Below, piece after piece: positions 35,149-43,605 of a stretch of DNA of 45,282 nucleotides. The stretch covers positions 1 through 45,282 of the forward strand of contig CACOFZ010000014.1 in assembly GCA_902626605.1 (NCBI GenBank), in the 5' to 3' direction. Position numbers and translations under genes: made by a program. The first letter of the stretch is position 1. The number at the start of each line of letters is the position of its first letter. Source of the stretch: an uncultured PS1 clade bacterium (GTDB taxonomy: Bacteria; Pseudomonadota; Alphaproteobacteria; MED-G09). Below the pieces are notes generated by a model, which worked only from the letters and a program-made list of their open reading frames with translations, ran no database searches and was not told the origin of the DNA.

Positions 35149-36295
35149 TTTGTTAAATAAAATTACTTTTAAAAATATAAAAATATTAATTATTATTTTA
35201 ATTTTTTCACCTAATTTTGTTCACTCTTTTAAATCTGATGCTGAATATGCTTTTCTAATTGAATATGAGACCGATCAAGTTTTGTATGAGAAGAATTCAA
35301 GAAAAAAAATTTATCCCGCATCGATGTCAAAATTAATGACATTGTATATTTTATTTGATTATTTAGAAAAGAATATTATTTCATTAGATGAAAAGATTTT
35401 TATCTCTGAAAATGCATGGAGAAAAGGCGGAGCAGTTTCAGACTCATCAACAATGTTTGCAGAAGTTTCGTCTTATATCTCTGTAGAAAATATTATTAGG
35501 GGTATTGTAATTCAATCAGGAAATGATGCATGTATTGCTATTGCTGAGGCTATTTCCGGATCTGAGGAAATATTTTCTGATGAAATGAATTCTTATGCAA
35601 AAATACTTGGTATGAATGATACAAATTTTACAAATTCCACCGGCCTTCACAACGATAATCATTATTCCACACCCCATGATATGATTATTCTTGCTAAATC
35701 ACTAATAAAGGATTTTCCAAATTTTTATCATTACTTTTCTGAAAGAAACTTTACCTGGAATGGTATTTTTCAACCTAATAGAAATAATTTATTAGGTAAT
35801 AACTTGGGCATTGATGGATTAAAAACAGGTAAAACAGATCAGTCGGGATACAGTATGATTGTGTCATCAGAAAAAAATAATATAAGGCTAATTGGTATAG
35901 TTAGTGGTCTAACTTCTAGGGATAGTAGAACAACAGAAATGAAAAAGTTAATTAACTTTGGTCAAAAGAGCTTTAAGAAATATAATTTATTTACAAACAA
36001 CGATATTGTTAAAGAAATAAAAGTTTGGGAGGGTAAAAAAAAGTATCTTAAAATGCTAATTTCTGAAGATATAAGTTTATTACTTAACATAAGAACAAGA
36101 AAAAATTTAAATGCTAAGCTTATTTTTAGTGAACCAATAATTGCTCCAATTAAGGAAAATCAAATTATTGGAGAGTTAATTTTATTTAATGATGAGGAAG
36201 AGATTATGAATTCCAATCTTATTTCAGGGGAAAATATTGAAAGAAATAATTTTTTTGGAAGGACATTACAAAAAATAGAGTATTTAATTAATTAG
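35123..36295 (+). CDS. dacA: D-alanyl-D-alanine carboxypeptidase (PBP5/6-type DacA)
   Basis: Trims pentapeptide side chains of peptidoglycan. The 390-aa protein has an N-terminal hydrophobic signal ([15 protein letters not shown]). The penicillin-binding triad is complete: SMSK (acyl-enzyme Ser) near residue 66, SGN near 129 and KTG near 234. A C-terminal beta-rich PBP5-type domain precedes a short amphipathic tail that may anchor it to the inner membrane. AGAGG lies upstream of ATG 35123, inside rlpA. tmk begins two bases after the stop. Confidence 0.94.
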   Translation: MRLLKKLTNLLNKITFKNIKILIIILIFSPNFVHSFKSDAEYAFLIEYETDQVLYEKNSRKKIYPASMSKLMTLYILFDYLEKNIISLDEKIFISENAWRKGGAVSDSSTMFAEVSSYISVENIIRGIVIQSGNDACIAIAEAISGSEEIFSDEMNSYAKILGMNDTNFTNSTGLHNDNHYSTPHDMIILAKSLIKDFPNFYHYFSERNFTWNGIFQPNRNNLLGNNLGIDGLKTGKTDQSGYSMIVSSEKNNIRLIGIVSGLTSRDSRTTEMKKLINFGQKSFKKYNLFTNNDIVKEIKVWEGKKKYLKMLISEDISLLLNIRTRKNLNAKLIFSEPIIAPIKENQIIGELILFNDEEEIMNSNLISGENIERNNFFGRTLQKIEYLIN

Positions 36296-36297
36296 TT

Positions 36298-36924
36298 ATG
36301 ACAAGTCAATTTATTACATTTGAAGGTGGTGAAGGCTCAGGAAAGTCATCACAAATAAATATTTTAAAATCAAAATTAATTGATAAAGGGATTGATGTAG
36401 TTTGTACTCGAGAACCAGGTGGAACTCCTTCTGCAGAAATTTTAAGAGAATTAGTTACAACTGGCGAAGTAAATAAATGGGAGCCAATGACCGAAGCTTT
36501 ATTAATGTTTGCTTCAAGGCATGAACATACTAAAAACTTAATAATTCCATCTCTTGAAAACGGTAAGTGGGTTCTTTGTGATAGATTTTATCATTCTACC
36601 TATGCTTATCAAGGCTTAGGACATGGACTGGGTCTTGAGGCAATGGAAAGTCTGAAAAAGACTTCAATTGGAGAAATTGAACCAGACTTAGTTTTCTTTT
36701 TAGATATTGATCCAGTGGAGGGAATAAAGAGAACTATGGGCAGAAATACTAATGAGAATAGATTTGAAAAAATGGATATTAGCTTTCATACAAAACTAAG
36801 GGAAGCTTTTTTAGATTTTTCCAAAATTTACTCTGAGAATTCTGTTGTTATTAATGCTAACCAAGAAATAAATAAAATATCAGATGTTATTTTTGAAGAA
36901 ATTGAAAAGAGATTTAAAATCTAA
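36298..36924 (+). CDS. tmk: Thymidylate kinase
   Basis: Phosphorylates dTMP to dTDP. The 208-aa protein has the P-loop FEGGEGSGKSS at the N-terminus, the DRX-like region TREPGGTPSAEILREL, and DRFYHSTYAYQGLG; a lid with arginines follows (GIKRTMGRNTNENRFE). No ribosome binding site is evident; with only two bases between the dacA stop and ATG 36298, translation is probably coupled. Confidence 0.96.
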   Translation: MTSQFITFEGGEGSGKSSQINILKSKLIDKGIDVVCTREPGGTPSAEILRELVTTGEVNKWEPMTEALLMFASRHEHTKNLIIPSLENGKWVLCDRFYHSTYAYQGLGHGLGLEAMESLKKTSIGEIEPDLVFFLDIDPVEGIKRTMGRNTNENRFEKMDISFHTKLREAFLDFSKIYSENSVVINANQEINKISDVIFEEIEKRFKI

Positions 36925-37935
36925 ATGAGTAATGAAATAGAAGATATTCAATCATCCCGTTTTAATTATTCAGTTAAGGGTCATAGAGAAAATATAAGTT
37001 TCCTTACAAATTCATTTTTAAAAAATTCCCTTCATCACGCATATATTTTTTCAGGTGATAAAGGTATTGGAAAAGCCACATTTGCTTATGCATTCTCCAG
37101 AAAATTACTAGCCAATGATAAAACGAAGGATTTTAATGTTTTTAATAATTACAAAGTGAATAAACTCATTGAAGCAAACTCACATCCTGATCTATTGGTA
37201 ATTGAGCCAGATGAAAATAATAAAAACCCTTTCATCTCTATTGAGCAAACAAGAAAATGCTCTCAATTTTTTTCGCAAACAGCTTCAATTAGTAAATGGC
37301 GAATTTGTATATTAGACTCAATAGATTTTATGGATATTTCGTCAACAAATACAATTTTAAAAATTTTAGAGGAGCCACCTTCTAATTGTTTATTTTTAAT
37401 AATCTCACATAATATTGGAATGGTTTTGGATACAATAAAATCTAGATGTCTTGAGCTAAGGTTTCAAAATTTAAGTGATGAAATTATGACTAATAGGATA
37501 AAACTTTTAAAGCCAAGTATTTTAAAAAATGAATTAGATAGTTTGCTTGTTAATGCAAATGGGAGCTTTGGTAAGTTAGAAAATTTACTTCATTCGGACT
37601 CATTAAAAATATCTAATGTTATTAGCGATATTTTTGAAAAAGGAGAGCTTGGAGAGAGTATTTATGATTTTTCTGATTTTATTTTAAAGGATGGACTGGA
37701 TATAAACAAATTTGAAATTTTTATTGAAATTTTAAATTTCAAATTAAATTTATATATAAAAGAAAAAGCTATTTATAATCCTGATTTTATAATCAACAAT
37801 AATGAAATTTTTAGTATCAGGGATAGTATTTTAGATTTAATTAGCCAAGAGAGAATTTATAAATTAAATAAAAAACAGACAATTCTTAGTATTATTTCAA
37901 ATTTAGATAAAATAACAAAATTACAAAAGCACTAA
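36925..37935 (+). CDS. holB: DNA polymerase III delta' subunit HolB
   Basis: Clamp-loader subunit. The 336-aa protein has the AAA+-like N-terminal region (SGDKGIGKATFAYAFSRKLL, Walker A like), EANSHPDLLVIEPD, and a catalytic-arginine-type motif in SRCLELRFQNL preceded by LKILEEPPSNCLFLIISHN. Position between tmk and metG is the conserved one. The C-terminal half is diverged and Asn/Ile rich. The ATG directly follows the tmk stop. Confidence 0.92.
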   Translation: MSNEIEDIQSSRFNYSVKGHRENISFLTNSFLKNSLHHAYIFSGDKGIGKATFAYAFSRKLLANDKTKDFNVFNNYKVNKLIEANSHPDLLVIEPDENNKNPFISIEQTRKCSQFFSQTASISKWRICILDSIDFMDISSTNTILKILEEPPSNCLFLIISHNIGMVLDTIKSRCLELRFQNLSDEIMTNRIKLLKPSILKNELDSLLVNANGSFGKLENLLHSDSLKISNVISDIFEKGELGESIYDFSDFILKDGLDINKFEIFIEILNFKLNLYIKEKAIYNPDFIINNNEIFSIRDSILDLISQERIYKLNKKQTILSIISNLDKITKLQKH

Positions 37936-37936
37936 A

Positions 37937-39475
37937 ATGGAAAATTTTTTTATTAGTACAGCGATTTCATATACAAACGGGCCACCACATATGGGCCATG
38001 CATATGAGGTAATTGCTGCAGATGTTATTGCCAGATTTAATAGACTTAGAGGTAAAAAAGTTTTTTTTCTAACTGGTACTGATGAGCATGGTTTAAAAGT
38101 TCAAAAAAAAGCTGAAAATTTAAATATTACTCCAGATAAACTTGCCTATGATATGTCTCAAACTTTCGTAAAAATGTCGAAAGAACTTAATTGCTCAAAT
38201 GATGATTTTATTAGAACATCTGAAGAAAGGCATAAAAAAGCTGTAAGAAATATTTGGCAAAGAATGGAGAAAAACGGAGATATTTATTTAGGAAAATATT
38301 CTGGTTGGTATTCTATTGTTGATGAGGCTTTTTATCAGGAAAGTGAACTTAAAAAAAATGAAAAAGATGAGTATATATCCCCAAATAATAATACTGTTGA
38401 GTGGGTGGATGAAAATAGTTATTTTTTTAAACTATCGAAATATGAAGATAAATTATTAAAATTGTATGAAAAAAATGAATTTTTCATTCAACCTAAAAGC
38501 AGAATTAACGAAATAAAGAATTTTGTTAAAAATGGTCTAAACGATATATCAATTTCTAGAAAAGGTTTAAAGTGGGGTATAAAAGTTCCAAATGACACAG
38601 ACCACTGTATTTATGTTTGGGTAGATGCTCTAACAAATTATATATCAGCTTTAAATTGGCCAAATGAAAATGATGATAGGTTTAAAAGTTTTTGGCCTGC
38701 TGATTTGCACCTAATTGGAAAAGATATTACACGATTTCATGCTGTTTATTGGCCCGCTTTTTTATTGTCAGCGGGAATAGAAATTCCAAAAAAGATTTTT
38801 GCACATGGCTTTATTTTAAATAAAGGTGAAAAAATGTCTAAAAGCCTGGGTAATATTGAAGATCCAATGGAGTTAATCAATACATTTGGGGTCGATCAAT
38901 TAAGATATTTTTTAATGCGAGAAGCTATTTTTGGAAATGATGGTAACTATAGTGATGAGCTTTTAATTAATAGAGTAAATTCCGATTTATCAAATGATTT
39001 AGGAAATTTATCACAACGATGTCTTAGCATGGTTAATAAGCATTGTAATAAAAAGGTTCCTGAAAAAAATTCTTTGAATGATATTGATTATGAGCTCTTA
39101 AGCTTACCTGAGGTTAAAATTAGCAAAATTTTTGAGATGATGGATAAATTTCAAATAAATTCTTATATTGAAGAAGTATTTAATATTGTATCTAAAACAA
39201 ATAAATATTTTTCTGATCAAAAACCTTGGGAACTTAAAAATAATGACTTAATGAGAATGCAATCTGTTTTATGGGTAACAGTTGAAATGATTAGAAGAAT
39301 TTCAATAATGCTTCAGCCTGTTATGCCAGAATCTTGTAAAAGATTGTTAGATTTATTATGTGTTGAAGATAACGAGAGAGCCATGAGCTTTATAAGTGAT
39401 GAATTTTCATTAACTCCAGGAAAGTCTATCAAAGAGCCAGTAATTATATTTCCAAAAATAGAATATAAAAAATAG
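37937..39475 (+). CDS. metG: Methionyl-tRNA synthetase MetG
   Basis: Class I synthetase of 512 aa, the short form without a C-terminal tRNA-binding (Trbp111-like) domain. The HIGH-equivalent is TNGPPHMGHAYE, and the KMSKS loop is KGEKMSKSLGN near residue 300. LTGTDEHGLKVQ is also typical. No zinc-knuckle cysteines appear in the connective peptide, consistent with the zinc-free class. tatD, which follows metG in many relatives, is absent; the next gene is the NtrX-tail protein. Confidence 0.95.
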   Translation: MENFFISTAISYTNGPPHMGHAYEVIAADVIARFNRLRGKKVFFLTGTDEHGLKVQKKAENLNITPDKLAYDMSQTFVKMSKELNCSNDDFIRTSEERHKKAVRNIWQRMEKNGDIYLGKYSGWYSIVDEAFYQESELKKNEKDEYISPNNNTVEWVDENSYFFKLSKYEDKLLKLYEKNEFFIQPKSRINEIKNFVKNGLNDISISRKGLKWGIKVPNDTDHCIYVWVDALTNYISALNWPNENDDRFKSFWPADLHLIGKDITRFHAVYWPAFLLSAGIEIPKKIFAHGFILNKGEKMSKSLGNIEDPMELINTFGVDQLRYFLMREAIFGNDGNYSDELLINRVNSDLSNDLGNLSQRCLSMVNKHCNKKVPEKNSLNDIDYELLSLPEVKISKIFEMMDKFQINSYIEEVFNIVSKTNKYFSDQKPWELKNNDLMRMQSVLWVTVEMIRRISIMLQPVMPESCKRLLDLLCVEDNERAMSFISDEFSLTPGKSIKEPVIIFPKIEYKK

Positions 39476-39484
39476 AACTATTTA

Positions 39485-39513
39485 GTGACATCAATAATTA
39501 TAAGTTGTATTAA
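39485..39513 (+). promoter_or_regulatory. Candidate promoter of the NtrX-tail gene and trkA
   Basis: GTGACA at 39485-39490 (5 of 6 to TTGACA) is followed after 17 bp by TATTAA at 39508-39513 (4 of 6). Transcription would begin near 39520, leaving a leader of about 23 nt that contains the strong ribosome binding site GGGGAG before ATG 39543. Confidence 0.45.
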
Positions 39514-39542
39514 AGCAACTATATTATAAGAAAGGGGAGTTC

Positions 39543-39758
39543 ATGGATAAATTTTTAGTTATTGATTTAGATATGGATATTAGAACAGCTAGATCTCATT
39601 TTGAAAAGAAATATATTCTTGCTCAAATTAAAAAATTTAATGGCAATATATCAAAAACTGCAAATTTTATTGGAATGGATAGAACTGCTCTTCATAGAAA
39701 AATGAAAGATCTAAATATTATGCCGAATGAACGTTATAAAAATATTATTGGATATTAA
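39543..39758 (+). CDS. Stand-alone Fis-type DNA-binding protein resembling the NtrX C-terminus
   Basis: A 71-aa protein that is almost entirely one Fis/NtrC-type helix-turn-helix: HFEKKYILAQIKKFNGNIS followed by KTANFIGMDRTALHRKMK (about residues 19-55). From memory of the family, this closely follows the last 60 residues of alphaproteobacterial NtrX (FEREYL.AQI.RF.GNIS.TA.FVGMERSALHRKLK). Its neighbour trkA is the gene that usually follows ntrX. There is no receiver or AAA+ domain, so it cannot activate sigma-54 by itself. It has a proper ATG, a strong GGGGAG site, a promoter candidate and no frame damage, so it looks functional. The role is unknown: a Fis-like nucleoid protein, a repressor or competitor at NtrC sites are possibilities. 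Confidence 0.85.
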   Translation: MDKFLVIDLDMDIRTARSHFEKKYILAQIKKFNGNISKTANFIGMDRTALHRKMKDLNIMPNERYKNIIGY

Positions 39759-39772
39759 CCACTGAGAAAATT

Positions 39773-41149
39773 ATGCAAATATTAATCTGTGGAGCTGGAA
39801 AGAGCGGAGCATCTATTGCTGAAAAGTTATCTTTATTAGGTAATGAAGTTACAATAATTGACTCTTCGCCAAATTTAGTAAGGAAGTTAACCAATAAACT
39901 TGATATTAGAGGTGTTGTGGGTCACGGAGCCCATCCTGATATACTAGAAAAAGCAGGGGCAAAAGATGCGGATATGATGATAGCTATAACATCATCTGAT
40001 GAAGTAAACATGCTCGCTTGTCAGATAGGGCATTCAATTTTCGAAGTTCCAAAAAGAATTGCAAGAATTAGAGATAAATCCTATCTCAATCCATCTCATC
40101 AAGATTTATTTACCAGTGATAAATTACCTGTAAGTGTTATAATTTCGCCTGAGAATGAGGTAGCTAAAAATGTATTAAGAAGACTTGAAATACCTGGAGC
40201 AATTGAGAATATTCCCTTTGTAAATGGATCACTAAAATTTCTTGGAATTAAAATTGATGAAAATTGCCCAATTATTGAAACAGAAATTTCAGATTTAACT
40301 AATTTATTCCCTGATCTAAAAACTGTGATAGTTGGATTGCAAAGGGGTAATCAAATGATTATTCCAAAATTAAATGAAAAATTAATAGTGGGAGATATTG
40401 CATATTTAGTCTGCCCCTCAGAACTATCAAGAAGAGCTGTTTCTATTTTTGGTCATCCTGAAAAAGAAGCAAGAAAAGTTGTTTTGGTTGGAGGAGGATC
40501 TGTTGGAAGTGAGGTTGCGTCATTAATTGACACAATGACCGATAAGATCAAATTAACTGTAATTGAAAATGATGAAAACAATGCTTCAATTTTATCTGAT
40601 AAATATAAAGATATAACGGTTTTAAATGGATCAGGTATTGATAGAGAAATCTTGCATGAGGCAGACATAGAGAATACTGAAACATTAGTGTCATTAACCG
40701 ATAGCGATGAAGTAAATTTTCTTTCAGCGGCTTTTTCCTCAAGTGAGGGATGTAAAAAATCCCTTGCACTTTTAAATACATCTGACTTTCAATCATTAAT
40801 TATGTCTTTGAAAATAGGAGAATTTATTGATCCAAAAGCAATCACAATTTCTTCAATTTTAAGACATGTTAGAAAGGGTCATATCAAGAGGCTTTATTCA
40901 TTAATAAATGGTGATGCGGAGGTGATTGAAGGTGAGGTATCATCTTCATCAGAATTGATAGGACCAACTATTGAAGAATTAAATTTAGATTCTGGTTTAA
41001 GAATAGGAGGGATAATAAGAAAAGAAAAGTTTGTCATGCCAACTGGAGAAACGCTAATTAAAGAGGGTGATAATATAGTAATTTTTTCTAAGCCTCACTG
41101 CATTCATATGGTTGAGCAGTTTTTCAGAATAAGCCCAGATTATTATTAG
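39773..41149 (+). CDS. trkA: Trk potassium uptake regulatory protein TrkA
   Basis: Cytoplasmic NAD-binding gating subunit of the Trk potassium transporter. The 458-aa protein is a tandem of two RCK units: the first Rossmann fold starts MQILICGAGKSGASIAEKL, the second VVLVGGGSVGSEVASLI near residue 237, each followed by a TrkA-C domain. A membrane partner (TrkH/TrkG) is not in this window. It starts 14 bases after the NtrX-tail gene and is probably in its operon. Confidence 0.95.
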   Translation: MQILICGAGKSGASIAEKLSLLGNEVTIIDSSPNLVRKLTNKLDIRGVVGHGAHPDILEKAGAKDADMMIAITSSDEVNMLACQIGHSIFEVPKRIARIRDKSYLNPSHQDLFTSDKLPVSVIISPENEVAKNVLRRLEIPGAIENIPFVNGSLKFLGIKIDENCPIIETEISDLTNLFPDLKTVIVGLQRGNQMIIPKLNEKLIVGDIAYLVCPSELSRRAVSIFGHPEKEARKVVLVGGGSVGSEVASLIDTMTDKIKLTVIENDENNASILSDKYKDITVLNGSGIDREILHEADIENTETLVSLTDSDEVNFLSAAFSSSEGCKKSLALLNTSDFQSLIMSLKIGEFIDPKAITISSILRHVRKGHIKRLYSLINGDAEVIEGEVSSSSELIGPTIEELNLDSGLRIGGIIRKEKFVMPTGETLIKEGDNIVIFSKPHCIHMVEQFFRISPDYY

Positions 41150-41273
41150 TAATATTAAGGGTTGCAAAAAATAAGTAAATCATATTTATTTATTTTATAA
41201 TTTTAAAATTTTATACGATTTTGAATAAATGAGGGGTATTTTCAAAATTTTAACATAAAAAGTGAGAGATATA

Positions 41274-41525
41274 ATGTTAAAAGAAGCTATTGAAACCCCG
41301 GATAAAGATTCTACATGCGATATAGAATCTAATTTTATTAAACATGCTATCGAGAAGTCAAAAGCACTAACGGTTTTCCTCGTTAATGGAATAAAATTAG
41401 AAGGCAGTATAATTGCTATGGGAAAAAATAGTTTATTATTGAAAAGAGATGAAAATATTCAATTAGTTTATAAGCATTCAATTTCAACAATTCTTCCATT
41501 GGACTCATCAAATTTTATTGATTAA
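41274..41525 (+). CDS. hfq: RNA chaperone Hfq (divergent)
   Basis: Sm-like hexameric RNA chaperone for small RNAs. The start is taken as ATG 41274 (83 aa) with GAGAG upstream; GTG 41262 is an alternative. The Sm1 core TVFLVNGIKLEG and the Sm2 motif VYKHSISTILP are clear. Outside these it is unusual: the helix that normally carries Gln8, Asn13 and the basic rim (RKSK in relatives, RRER in E. coli) reads NFIKHAIEKSKAL, and the proximal-face WFDNF segment reads AMGKN. Location after trkA supports orthology. hflX, normally next, is absent. Confidence 0.9.
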   Translation: MLKEAIETPDKDSTCDIESNFIKHAIEKSKALTVFLVNGIKLEGSIIAMGKNSLLLKRDENIQLVYKHSISTILPLDSSNFID

Positions 41526-41923
41526 TTTTTTTCTTCATTTTTAATCTTAATCCAATTTTTCTCAATTTCATTTAGTGTATATTTTTTTTTATTTTTGTTA
41601 TCAAAAACATGTGGATTTCTTCTGATCATTTTTTTATTTATTGATTTTATAACATCATTGATGTCGAATTTCTTTTCATCGCTTTTAATTTGAGAATGAA
41701 ATATAACTTGGAACAACAAGTCGCCTAACTCTTCACATATATTCGAGTTATCGTCTCTATTAATTGCATCTATAACTTCATTTACCTCTTCAATAGAATA
41801 TTTAGCTATACTTTCTGATGTTTGAGAATTGCACCACAAACAGCCATTTTTTTTATCTCTTAATTTTTCTACAATTTTAATTAAATTTAAAAAATTTTTA
41901 TTAATTTCATTATATTTTTTCAT
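41522..41923 (-). CDS. mazG: Half-length MazG-type nucleoside triphosphate pyrophosphohydrolase
   Basis: Hydrolyses nucleoside triphosphates to monophosphates. At 133 aa it corresponds only to the N-terminal of the two MazG domains in the 260-270 aa proteobacterial enzyme. The sequence LRDKKNGCLWCNSQTSESIA, the metal-binding EEVNEVIDAI and EELGDLLFQVIFHSQ, and RRNPHVFD all match that half. In full-length MazG the C-terminal half is the main catalytic domain. The gene stops exactly where hfq ends on the other strand: the bases TTAA at 41522-41525 serve both stop codons. Confidence 0.88.
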   Translation of the reverse strand: MKKYNEINKNFLNLIKIVEKLRDKKNGCLWCNSQTSESIAKYSIEEVNEVIDAINRDDNSNICEELGDLLFQVIFHSQIKSDEKKFDINDVIKSINKKMIRRNPHVFDNKNKKKYTLNEIEKNWIKIKNEEKN

Positions 41924-41978
41924 TTAAATTCCATCATTTTTTCTTTTACCTATCCAAGTATTGTTTTATTTTAAAAAG

Positions 41979-43574
41979 CTATTTTCTTTTTAAATATCTT
42001 GATGCATGAAATGATGATGGATTTTCTATCCAACCCTCAATATCCTCTTGAACAAGATGCCTGCTTATTCCAAACAATATTGGAGCCAATGGCATATCAC
42101 TCATAAGTATTACTTCAGCTTGTTTTAAAATTTTTGCTCTCTTTAAAACATCAGTTTCATTTTTAGCTTTTGACATAAGGTTGTCAAAAATACTATTTGA
42201 GTATCTTCCATAATTTAATCCACCAGATGATGACTCGAATAAAAATAAAAAATTTGATGCATCGTTAAAGTCAGCTATCCAGCCGGCATCTCCAACCTGA
42301 AAATCTCCTGTTCTAAGATAATTATATAAAACTTTAGGTTCAGAAGCTTCAAGATTAACAGAAATATTAGCCTTACTAAGCATTGATTGAATTGCAACCA
42401 TATGTTTTTTTTGATCTCCACCGCTTCTATATTTAAGAGTAAATCTTAGAGGATTACTTTTTGAATAACCTTTTTTAGAGAGAATATCTTTTGCTATATT
42501 ATATCTTTCCTCTTGAGATAAATTTTGCTCTTCAATTAAGTTTGAGAATTCGTAATTAGCTATTCCTTCAGGAACTAGTGACCATGCAATTGTTTCATTA
42601 AAGTTTCTTATTTTATTAACTATAACATCTCTATCGATTGAAAGTGATACTGCCCTCCTTATATCCCTATCATTAAAAGGAGATAATTTAGAATTAAACA
42701 CTAAGTATGAGATTACATGAATATTATCGTGCTTAATTTTTTTTGGCATATTTTTCTTTAACCATTGAGATTTATTTTCTGGATAGCCATTATTAATATC
42801 TAGTTCACCAGCTCTAAATTTTCTTAAAGCAGCCTCATTATCATCAATTGGGTAAAAAATAACCTCATCAAACCAGACATTTTTATTATCATAAAATAAA
42901 TTGTTTCTTTTTAAGTGTATATTATCGTGTGGCCTCCAATTAAATAAGGTATATGGTCCATTAGTTTGTAAGTTTTGGGGCTTTATCCAGTCTTTTCCGA
43001 ATTTATTAAAAATATGCCTTGGTATTGGATATGTTGTATAATGAGTAAGAAGTTCTATAAGGTAGGGGGCAGGGTAATTTAAAGTTATTTCTAATTCATA
43101 ATCATTTAGCGCTTTGACTCCTAAAGAATTAACATCTAATTTTCCTGTATTAATTTCTTTTCCATTCTTAATTAAGTACAATAATGAAGCATATTGAGAC
43201 GCTGTCTCAGGATTCATTACTCTTTTAAAACCTTCAACGTAGTCATGTGCAGTCACTTTTTTACCATCAGACCAAAAATGATCTTTTCTAAGATAAAAAT
43301 TGTAAATAAGACCGTCAGTGGATTTTTTGTAATCTAAAGCTGATCCCTTTATCGGAACTCCATACTCATTTTTAGTATAAAGACCAATAAATAGATCATT
43401 AATAATATTACCCTCCCAGGATCCTGACGCTAAATGAGGATCTAAAGTATCAGGTTCGGTTCCGTTACCCCTATATAGGATTTTATTATTTTCAGCATGT
43501 AAAACAGAAGACAAGTTAATTATCAATGTCATAACAAAGGCAAAAGATATTAATCTTTTTAAATTTTTAATCAT
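41979..43574 (-). CDS. Periplasmic peptide/nickel-type substrate-binding protein (SBP family 5)
   Basis: Extracytoplasmic binding protein of the OppA/DppA class. The 531-aa precursor has a signal peptide (FAFVMTLIINLSSVLHA), then EPDTLDPHLASGSWEGNII, a family 5 cluster around WSDGKKVTAHDYVEGFKRVMNPETAS, and NDRDIRRAVSLSIDRDVI. The WSDG and ETAS-like strings favour the oligopeptide-binding subgroup. I start at ATG 43574 with GAGGA upstream; a longer form from 43616 would run into modB. No oligopeptide permease or ATPase genes are nearby. It lies 31 bp behind modB on the same strand. Confidence 0.88.
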   Translation of the reverse strand: MIKNLKRLISFAFVMTLIINLSSVLHAENNKILYRGNGTEPDTLDPHLASGSWEGNIINDLFIGLYTKNEYGVPIKGSALDYKKSTDGLIYNFYLRKDHFWSDGKKVTAHDYVEGFKRVMNPETASQYASLLYLIKNGKEINTGKLDVNSLGVKALNDYELEITLNYPAPYLIELLTHYTTYPIPRHIFNKFGKDWIKPQNLQTNGPYTLFNWRPHDNIHLKRNNLFYDNKNVWFDEVIFYPIDDNEAALRKFRAGELDINNGYPENKSQWLKKNMPKKIKHDNIHVISYLVFNSKLSPFNDRDIRRAVSLSIDRDVIVNKIRNFNETIAWSLVPEGIANYEFSNLIEEQNLSQEERYNIAKDILSKKGYSKSNPLRFTLKYRSGGDQKKHMVAIQSMLSKANISVNLEASEPKVLYNYLRTGDFQVGDAGWIADFNDASNFLFLFESSSGGLNYGRYSNSIFDNLMSKAKNETDVLKRAKILKQAEVILMSDMPLAPILFGISRHLVQEDIEGWIENPSSFHASRYLKRK

Positions 43575-43605
43575 TAATTTATCCTCATTTGTTTTATAAT
43601 TATTT

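Noticed and set aside
39503-39520. Hairpin AGTTG...CAACT after metG as a terminator
   Set aside because: Only five base pairs, no following T-run, and it overlaps the predicted -10 of the NtrX-tail promoter.
41150-41273. AATTTTAAAATT palindrome in the trkA-hfq gap as an operator or terminator
   Set aside because: All A/T, no GC-rich stem, and expected by chance at this composition; the 124-bp gap shows nothing else convincing.
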